The position numbers and the translations under genes were made by a program. The notes under the pieces were generated by a model that saw only the letters and a program-made list of their open reading frames with translations, had not been told where the DNA came from and made no database searches. From NCBI GenBank assembly GCA_950097015.1, contig CATNEN010000003.1, positions 2,665,001 to 2,729,000 of the forward strand: a stretch of DNA of 64,000 nucleotides, given 5' to 3'. Of the stretch, positions 55,893 through 64,000 are shown in pieces. Origin of the DNA: Macrostomum hystrix (taxonomy: Eukaryota; Platyhelminthes; Macrostomidae). Every line of letters starts with the position of its first letter. Position 1 is the stretch's first letter.

Positions 55893-55975
55893 GTTGGCTG
55901 CTCAGTCCATGGACTGGAAAGGCAACCATATTCTACCCCAGCTGATGCTGGTACCGTGAACTGATGAACGCTCTA
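55893..55975 (-). mobile_element. SINE-A 3' fragment
   Basis: gctcagtccatggactgg, 'accccagctgatgctggtac' and 'gtgaactgatgaac' match the 3' half of the 46.7-kb SINE-A in reverse orientation. The tRNA head is missing. Confidence 0.6.
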
Positions 55976-57759
55976 ACTACTTGGCTGCTGCCTACAAGCT
56001 CTCGACAAACTTATGCGTTCAAAACTTTGTACCGTTTGTACCGTGTGCAAACTGTGTATTATGTTACCCTATCCCGCCTGTACGCATTTGAGTACGACAC
56101 TGTTAATAGTGCAATAGGCTAGTTTAAATTCGCGCTAAAATATTCGATGCGTATAGTAATAATAGTGATGTGAGATGGACCAAGCCATTGGAAGGGCCAA
56201 ACTTGGATGGAGCTAATAAAAGCCTTGTTACCTATAGTACAAAGAGTGACCAAGTCATGCTGTGAATGAAGAGAGCAGTGGTCTCATCTCACCAGACCAC
56301 GAAAGATGGTCTAAACCAGTTTTATTCGTTTCTTTGTCAATGAGTCTTTAGTCTTCATTCTCAACTCTACTCCAGATTACCCCCTACTCAGTCATTTATG
56401 CGCCAGTTTATCCACCTGTCGTGCCATCACTCCATTCACAATGAGTCATTACGGTATTTGTTATAATTTCGAGATAACTTCAGGCCCCTATAAAGATGAA
56501 GACAAAAGGTGGCTATAAGCATTTAATATGTTTGCATTGCGCTTCGCATTGCTCGTATACATTGTCTTGAAATATAAGATGATATATAAAATAAGCCGGC
56601 CTATATTAGAAGCGAATTGTTCCATTTCTTAGTTTCTTCTCTTCTCTATACGCCTGTGTTAAAATATTACTGAGCAAATTCTAGATTTCGGTTAAAGAGG
56701 CCTCTTTTAAGTCGCGAGGCCGACAACAAAGTAGAAAGAAAACTATTAGCTATTAGGCGATTCCTGATGGGCGAAGGCACTTTGCCCCACCCCTCGCCAC
56801 AGAACCCTGCCCCGAGCACGAGGCAACAGCGTGACTGGAAAGACTATTAACCTCGGGTTCTAGGGTTCGGAGGGGGATGCATTGGGGGATGAGGATTCGG
56901 GAAATCGGAGAGGATTAGAGTAATATAGTCAGACTTCAGTTGTGTTAGTCACGACCTGAGTATCCGACTAATATAGGGAAATTGGATAATAAGATTCGAG
57001 CATTTGCAATTCGTGACTCCCCCTCGACATCCCGGGTCAGTTTTTTTGCGGGGCAAATTGGAAACCCTCCATGGTTAGGAGATGAACGGATCGTGTCAAT
57101 TATTATTTTCGGTCCAGTCATGGAGCACAAAATATGGAACATTCGCTTTTTGAGCACAATTTTCCATCAAAGAATTCTTTTCCCAAAGACACAGTTGCTA
57201 ATTAATAATTTATTGCCTAATCAGTTTGGAATACCAAATTTCTAATGGCATTAAGAGCGGGGATTCATTGCCAATTAGGACAAGGATTGATGTGAAATGG
57301 TCTTTACATGCATGTAACCTAAGGAAATTCCCAATATCAGATATCATATCGATATAGCGTGGCAGATGAAAGCAAGATGATGTACACGAAATAGTTTCTT
57401 TGATATTGTTTCGTGTGGTGCTGAGTACTCTACTGCAAGTAGGGTTAAAAACATTTTCTTACACCCATACTAAATCAAAAATAAAAAGACGGGTTAGTAA
57501 AATCAAACATTGAACTGATAATTTGCATCTAATATAATTACGAATCTTGTTTTTGTGAAACCTTTCTTTGACTGGCTTAGTCCTTCTCGAAAGTTTACAA
57601 TATATTTTTATATTACAGCATCATATAGGGGATTTTAGCGGCGTTCGTTGGAGCCAGGTCAGATGAATTTAATTGATTTAAACTAAGTTGTCGTCTAGTT
57701 ACTGAATTTTTTTAGTCACAGACGTGTTAGACTGGAGGTTAAACATGTTATGAGTAGCC
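55976..57759. other. intergenic
   Basis: No gene recognised. A + strand open frame at 56982-57245 and its - strand overlap have no motifs. Confidence 0.4.
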
Positions 57760-58500
57760 CAGCATATTCTAGATAAAACCTATTAGACACAGAAAAACCT
57801 GTTAGTCATGGGAAAACTAGTTCGACACGGTAAAACCTGTTACGAGTAGATACGGGAAACCTGTTAGACATAGGATAACCTGTTAGACATAGGAAAACCT
57901 GTTAGACACAAGAAAATTTGTTAGATACTGGAAAACCTGTTAGACACGGTAAAACCTGTTAGACACGGGAAACCTGCTAGACATAGGATAACCTGTGAAA
58001 TACGGGAAAACCTGTTAGACACTGGAGAACCCGTTATACACGGGAAAATCTGTTAGAGATGGTAAAACCTGTTAGACATAAGAAAACCGTTAGACGCGGG
58101 AAAACCAGTTAGACACATTAAATCCTATTAGACACGGTAAAACCTGTTACATTACGGGAAAACCTGTTAGACACGGGTAAACCAGTTAGACACATTAAAT
58201 CCTGTTAGACATGGCAAAACCTGTTAGACACAACAAAAACCTGTTAGATACTGGAAAGCCTGTTAGACATGGGAAAACCTGTTAGACACGGGTAAATCTG
58301 TTAGACACAGTAAATCCCGTTAGACATGGCAAAAACCTGTTAGACACAGGAAAACCTCTTAGATACGGGAAAACCTGTTAGGCACAGGAAAACCTGTTAG
58401 ATACGGAAAAACCTTTTAGAAACAAGAAAAATCTGTCAGTTACAAGAAATCCTGTTAGACACGGTGGAAACTGTTAGATACGGGAAAACATGTTAGATAG
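57760..58500. repeat. 19-bp degenerate minisatellite, about 38 copies
   Basis: Unit cctgttagacacgggaaaa with many substitutions and length variants, the most diverged of the long arrays and so probably old. Confidence 0.9.
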
Positions 58501-58984
58501 TGAAATTAATCACTTTTAAATTGTTTTGGAATTAGCGTAATAATTTGATTTGTTTATAGTGTCACCCAACGAACACCACAAAGTAAAACGTAAAAAGTAC
58601 ACTATCTATATATGGTTGTACATAATCGTATTTTCATACACGCTTTGATAGAAAAGTAGAATTTCTTAATGTCAGATCAAAGTTTGATGTTTCACGATGC
58701 TAAGCAAAAATTACCGCTTTTAACTGTTTTTTCGTTAAAAATTGACACAGATAGTGTTTAAAACAATATCTGGCGTTACATCAAATTAGCAAATGAACCA
58801 CTAAAAGTTTTGTGTTCTATATAATCAGCTATTCTTTAGTTATAACGCGTAAAATAACAAAGATTTTATCATAGTTTGTGTGAAGACTTTACATTGTCGA
58901 ATTAAGGTACGAACTATGCTTTTCGGGCGGAAAATTGTGTAGCATCAGAAACATATTTATTAATAAAAATACTTTATGATTAAC
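58501..58984. other. spacer between arrays
   Basis: AT-rich. Nothing recognised. Confidence 0.45.
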
Positions 58985-60865
58985 TGGATGGTGGACATTG
59001 GTTGCAGTTCTGATGGGATTTGATGGTGGACATTGGTTGCAGTTCTGATGGGACTGGATGGTGGACATTGGTTGCAGTTCTGATTGGACTGGATGGTAGA
59101 CATTGGTTGCAGTTCTGATTGGACTGGATGGTGGACATTGGTTGCAGTTCTGATGGGACTGGATGGTGGACAATGGTTGCAGTTCTGATTGGACTGGATG
59201 GTAGACATTGGTTGCAGTTCTGATTGGACTGGATGGTAGACATTGGTTGCAGTTCTGATGGGACTGGATGGTAGACATTGGTTGCAGTTCTGATGGGACT
59301 GGATGGTGGACATTGGTTGCAGTTCTGATTGGACTGGATGGTGGACATTGGTTGCAGTTCTGATGGGACTGGATGGTGGACATTGGTTGCAGTTCTGATT
59401 GGACTGGATGGTAGACATTGGTTGCAGTTCTGATGGGACTGGATGGTGGACATTGGTTGCAGTTCTGATTGGACTGGATGGTGGACATTGGTTGCAGTTC
59501 TGATGGGACTGGATGGTGGACATTGGTTGCAGTTCTGATTGGACTGGATGGTGGACATTGGTTGCAGTTCTGATTGGACTGGATGGTGGACATTGGTTGC
59601 AGTTCTGATGGGACTGGATGGTGGACATTGGTTGCAGTTCTGATGGGACTGGATGGTGGACATTGGTTGCAGTTCTGATTGGACTGGATGGTGGACATTG
59701 GTTGCAGTTCTGATGGGACTGGATGGTGGACATTGGTTGCAGTTCTGATTGGACTGGATGGTAGACATTGGTTGCAGTTCTGATGGGACTGGATGGTGGA
59801 CATTGGTTGCAGTTCTGATTGGACTGGATGGTAGACATTGGTTGCAGTTCTGATTGGACTGGATGGTGGACATTGGTTGCAGTTCTGATGGGACTGGATG
59901 GTGGACATTGGTTGCAGTTCTGATTGGACTGGATGGTAGACATTGGTTGCAGTTCTGATTGGACTGGATGGTAGACATTGGTTGCAGTTCTGATTGGACT
60001 GGATGGTAGACATTGGTTGCAGTTCTGATTGGACTGGATGGTGGACATTGGTTGCAGTTCTGATTGGACTGGATGGTGGACATTGGTTGCAGTTCTGATG
60101 GGACTGGATGGTGGACAATGGTTGCAGTTCTGATTGGACTGGATGGTAGACATTGGTTGCAGTTCTGATTGGACTGGATGGTAGACATTGGTTGCAGTTC
60201 TGATTGGACTGGATGGTAGACATTGGTTGCAGTTCTGATTGGACTGGATGGTGGACATTGGTTGCAGTTCTGATGGGACTGGATGGTAGACATTGGTTGC
60301 AGTTCTGATGGGACTGGATGGTGGACATTGGTTGCAGTTCTGATTGGACTGGATGGTAGACATTGGTTGCAGTTCTGATGGGACTGGATGGTGGACATTG
60401 GTTGCAGTTCTGATTGGACTGGATGGTGGACATTGGTTGCAGTTCTGATGGGACTGGATGGTAGACATTGGTTGCAGTTCTGATGGGACTGGATGGTGGA
60501 CATTGGTTGCAGTTCTGATTGGACTGGATGGTAGACATTGGTTGCAGTTCTGATTGGACTGGATGGTAGACATTGGTTGCAGTTCTGATTGGACTGGATG
60601 GTGGACATTGGTTGCAGTTCTGATGGGACTGGATGGTGGACATTGGTTGCAGTTCTGATTGGACTGGATGGTGGACATTGGTTGCAGTTCTGATTGGACT
60701 GGATGGTAGACATTGGTTGCAGTTCTGATTGGACTGGATGGTGGACATTGGTTGCAGTTCTGATGGGACTGGATGGTAGACATTGGTTGCAGTTCTGATG
60801 GGACTGGATGGTGGACATTGGTTGCAGTTCTGATGGGACTGGATGGTAGACATTGGTTGCAGTTT
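58985..60865. repeat. 34-bp minisatellite, about 55 copies (1.9 kb)
   Basis: Unit contains ggactggatggtggacattg then gttgcagttctgat, with only g/t and g/a changes (ggac/ttggac, gtggac/gtagac). The complement has no stop in any frame, which produces three overlapping false frames of over 600 codons. Confidence 0.97.
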
Positions 60866-61251
60866 CGAATGACCTGATGGTGAGAATAATGAATAAGTCT
60901 CACACAAAACAGCCACATATTTCTGATGCTACACAAAATCTTAGATGCATATAGGTGCAGTGCTAAGACACTGTTACCTGTCAGTAAGGTAAGAAGAATT
61001 TAGCGCAAAGGAAAATACGTTAAACTTTGTTGTGCTGCCAGCTCTGTGTACTGGTACATGATGTACGCATTTAAAAGTGCATAATTCACAGACAAAATAG
61101 TTTGTGGCTAAAAGTGCGCGCCAAAACAACCTTTGTACTTATGTAAGTTTAGTCTAAATCGAGACCGCAAGCCGCTATTTTTTAATGGTGAAAAATGACA
61201 TCTGTGTGAAAATATAGTATCTAAGAAAATAAATTTGTGACGCCGACATCT
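60866..61251. other. 3' flank of the Cys-loop receptor gene
   Basis: No recognised feature. Presumed 3'UTR and downstream DNA of the - strand gene. Confidence 0.4.
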
Positions 61252-62423
61252 CTAGATGAAGGCGACAGCGGTCGACTGTCCGTTCTCCTTCACCTCGTGC
61301 AGTTGGTGGGTCTGCTGCAGCATCCGCTTGGCTCTCATACCCTTGGAGCGCAGCTGCATCTTCACTCGCTCCTGCGTAATCGAAAGACTCAATTCCTGTA
61401 TTGACTGCTCCAGAATAAACTGCCAGATATTCATAGCCAGTCTGGGTGTTGTGGTATTGTCTACTTCAAACACAATTATTATTCGTTTATATTACACAGT
61501 ATCTGCGTGCGATCTGAATTAGGTTCTACTGTCACCAATGTTGTGCCATTGCCCACAGCTCTCCCAAAAATATTATTTTTCATATTCTAGTGAGAGAAAA
61601 AAGCATGTAATCGCTCGGCTCCCATGCACCACATCGCTTATCCTCTTTTTCTGGCATCTTATATACTATCTTTCTATCCCATTTCCAATGAGACAGACTC
61701 ACCGTGTACTCTTTGTCCTTTTTCTTCATAATTCTTCTGCGTTTGCAAGCCTGTAATTATATGGACAATGACTTAATTTTAATAAAAGCCGAAATTGTAC
61801 TTCAAATTAAGTGTTAACTGAATTGCAACAACTCACCACAGAAAATATCATAATGACGAAGCCGACATTGTAGGCCACATAGCTGAATGCCATGCCAATG
61901 ATAACGTAAGTTTCCAGGTTGTCCCAGACCATGCCAAAGTGTTCCAATATGATTTTATCGATGACCACAATGAGTCCGTGCCACAGGCAGATCAGAGTCA
62001 AGATGAACAAACTGCTGATCACGTATTTGTCCTGTTTTAAATTTAACACCGTTTTTATAAAGCCGGAAGATAAAGTTTTCTTGTAAAGAGTATAGCAACT
62101 TCTAATCATAGAAAGCATACTTAAAGCAAGATAAAAAGCCACTGCCCTGAGGCCCATAGTTAGAATGCAAAAACACAATAGTATTCTCGTTTCGGGAGCG
62201 AAGCGATTTCAGTCAGTTTTAATTTTCTCTTTAAATTTCAATATTTCATTTTTTGTTTTAATGCCTTTGTTTATTTCAAAAATTAATTTTTTTCAAATAT
62301 TTTATTAACCTAAAATTACGCATGCTACTGTTTTCCTATCGCCTTCTCTTTAAAAAATCGATTTGTTTAACCTCAAACATAAAATAAACAAAAAAATCAG
62401 CACCCAATCGGCGTGCGCACCTC

Positions 62424-62463
<40 letters not shown>

Positions 62464-64000
62464 TCTAAAGTAAAGACTAAATAGCCCATGAAAACATGTT
62501 AAACTCTGTTTATTTTTTACTTTTGACTAATACTAGTTTCGTCAATTTTTTAAACGTTTCAAGTGTTTTAAAATTCCTGAAAGAAATATTATTATTGAGG
62601 TGCGCACGCCGATTGGGTGCTGATTTTTTTGTTTATTTGATTTGTGAGGCTGAATAATTCGATTTTTTTAAATAAGGCGATATGAAAACAGTAGTATGCA
62701 TAAGATTAATTTTAGGTGAATAAAATATTTGAAAAAACAAACTTTTGAAATAATCAAAGGTTTCACTAAAACAAAAAACGAAATATTGAAATTTAAAGAG
62801 AAAATTAAAACTGACTGAAATCGCTTCGCTCCCGAAACGAGAATACTATTGTGTTTTTGCATTCTAACTATGGGCCTCAGGGCAGTGGCTGTTTTATCTA
62901 GCTTTAAGTATGATTTCTATGAAGTCCACAAAACTTTCTGTTAATTCTGTGCTTTCCTGTGTCATTAAATACATAATTTTGTCATCAGCTAGCTGTTAGG
63001 CTTTCGAAATTTCTACCAGTACCTCCCACTTTCTCTATGAATTTATTTCTAATTGGAACATAAACGGACCAATCGCATCTAAAGAGAATATGAGTTTCGT
63101 TCTCTACCTCGACTCTACATTTTGGACATGTTCTGTTTTCATAGGCGATTTTCGGTCTTACAGTGCGCAATGTCTCACAGGCCAGTTTGTGGTTTCCTAG
63201 ACGAAATCGGGACATTGTGCGCCTTTGTTCTGGGTTAGAGATTATTGTTAGGTACTTTTCTCTGGAGAAATCTTTCTTAAACGTGTAATAGAAGTGGCTG
63301 AGCTTGGCTGATTTTCCCATCCTCTGAGTCCAGTGCCTTCGAAACTCAGACTTAAAGTTCTCCCTGTGCGTTTTGATGGACTTTGTTTTCTAGTCTGTAA
63401 TTGACAATTCCGCATTACTTCACTATTACTATCACTATTACTATTCACTATCACTATTTTTCCCCAACGCCAACATCGCTGTATTCTGTATCTGCCACCA
63501 ATTTCGCGATGATGGAGTCTGGTCGGCTCCGAACTGAGGACCAGTATTGAAGGCTTCTTTTTTGAATACTATCTAGTAGTGGTAGTTTAAAATAAATTCT
63601 CTCTATAAGGTTCCGATCCCAAGTACCCGATCAAAAGTGATCAAAAGTTTCTAGAGAAAATTTTTTTTATACTCTCTTGAAGCAAAATTAATTATTAGTT
63701 TTTTATATCCTAAGAATCATTCGAATACCATTAAAAAAATCTTAAGAATTCAAGCAATTCCTTTCTCATTAATTAGAGAAAGTTTGACAGTTAAAGCAAT
63801 ATAAATGCTTTGCGTGTTCTGAGTTTTAGAAGTGAAAATTCCAACATTGCTACTCACCAAATAAGTCAAGTAGGATATCTTGGGCAGGCACTGGTTGACA
63901 ACAAATTTGAAAGCGACCAGAGTCAGCACGAGGGTGAATGTCAGCTGCAGCCGGTTCTGGGGCAAGTCTCGCTTGACAGCAAATGTGACAAGCGACAGCG
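61252..64000 (-). CDS. Cys-loop (pentameric) ligand-gated ion channel, 3' part, runs off the window
   Basis: Exons in transcript order: 64000-63858 (partial), 62031-61837, 61750-61703 (candidate 48-nt exon) and 61473-61252 region (last). Exon 1 reads LSLVTFAVKRDLPQNRLQLT, then the TM2 region LVLTLVAFKFVVNQCLPKIS and YLTYL. It joins in phase 0 to DKYVISSLFILTLICLWHGL (TM3). IGMAFSYVAYNVGFVIMIF follows as the likely TM4 after a short loop. The R-L-T-L-AFK ... LP-SYLT-LDKYV pattern is that of the Neur_chan_memb region of invertebrate Cys-loop channels. The candidate mini-exon (ACKRRRIMKKKDKEYT) and the last exon (IWQFILEQSIQELSLSITQE to STAVAFI) do not join in phase as drawn, so the C-terminus is tentative. 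The ligand-binding domain lies beyond 64000; ligand and ion selectivity cannot be read here. Confidence 0.75.
61515..61575 (+). mobile_element. SINE-B 3' fragment
   Basis: ctgtcaccaatgttgtgcca ttgcccacagctctcc then an att-rich tail, matching the 3' end of the copies at 42.4, 44.1 and 45.6 kb. It lies in a receptor-gene intron. Confidence 0.55.
62107..62921. mobile_element. foldback element: long inverted repeat with about 330-bp arms
   Basis: Left arm about 62107-62435, right arm about 62587-62921, roughly 90% identical as reverse complements. Examples: agttagaatgcaaaaacaca and cgtttcgggagcgaagcgat on the left, with tgtgtttttgcattctaact and atcgcttcgctcccgaaacg on the right. The arms' inner ends share acccaatcggcgtgcgcacc. 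The about 150-bp loop contains an (AAT)n run. It sits in a receptor intron, so the pre-mRNA could form a long hairpin. Confidence 0.88.
62424..62462. repeat. (AAT)n microsatellite
   Basis: About 13 AAT triplets at the inner end of the foldback left arm; the right arm starts with attattattgagg. Confidence 0.9.
62985..63389 (-). mobile_element. LINE (non-LTR retrotransposon) reverse-transcriptase C-terminal remnant
   Basis: An open frame on - ends at 62985. It contains MSRFRLGNHKLACETLR, then NRTCPKCRVEVENETHILFR and CDWSVYVPIRNKF. A basic RFR-x-NHKL stretch followed by a C-x2-C...H-x4-C zinc knuckle is the usual end of many non-LTR element polymerase proteins. The frame is open from about 63389 (in-frame TAG just upstream); the catalytic domain is absent. 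A 5'-truncated fragment, likely inactive. Confidence 0.75.

Noticed and set aside
56945-57245. Overlapping open frames on both strands, possibly a pogo/Tigger-like short element
   Set aside because: Words such as tatccgactaatataggg hint at such ends, but no inverted termini or target duplication could be traced.
58889-60936. Three overlapping - strand frames of 612-675 codons
   Set aside because: All read the 34-bp array in different registers; no start context, splice logic or non-repeat domain.

Overview
The window is nuclear DNA from an invertebrate animal. The genes are split by GT-AG introns (one is GC-AG), and the families are animal ones: an RBMS/Shep RNA-binding protein, an SLC16 monocarboxylate transporter, 14-3-3 and a Cys-loop receptor. 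tRNA-derived SINEs and a LINE fragment are also present. A lophotrochozoan, for example a flatworm such as Macrostomum, would fit the very heavy tandem-repeat load, but that placement is a guess. No bacterial features (operons, ribosome binding sites, CRISPR) are seen.

Layout. 0.5-2.9 kb: a + strand gene of unrecognised function; six exons join in one phase-consistent frame, and its largest intron is filled by a 30-bp minisatellite. 5.7-37.3 kb: one very long - strand gene for an RBMS/Shep (MSSP-type) protein with two RRMs; eight exons total about 1.8 kb of coding sequence, and its introns hold most of the minisatellites. 37.3-41.9 kb: no recognised gene, with GA-rich and GTTACTC arrays. 42.0-47.4 kb: a complete + strand SLC16-type transporter. 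48.7-54.4 kb: a - strand 14-3-3 locus with one N-terminal exon and two alternative sets of downstream exons. 54.4-61.2 kb: no recognised gene, with a 19-bp array and a 1.9-kb 34-bp array. 61.3-64.0 kb: the 3' part of a - strand Cys-loop receptor gene running off the right end; its intron holds a foldback element and a LINE remnant.

About a third of the window (roughly 23 kb by eye) is tandem repeats. There are about 30 separate arrays with units of 14-60 bp, and nearly all have a private unit. Many fill an intron almost from splice site to splice site. Two short interspersed families recur. SINE-A has five copies with a tRNA-like B box and a conserved 'agcaagacactta' core. SINE-B has four copies, three of them in transporter introns.

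Best leads: (1) the 14-3-3 locus, where one 5' exon appears to serve two complete, phase-compatible 3' modules; (2) a 23-bp minisatellite in the transporter gene whose units carry a perfect RNA polymerase III B box (GGTTCGAATCC), probably amplified from a SINE; (3) a minisatellite that has expanded inside a SINE, its twin lying on the other side of the RRM1 exons; (4) the general pattern of introns filled by private minisatellites.
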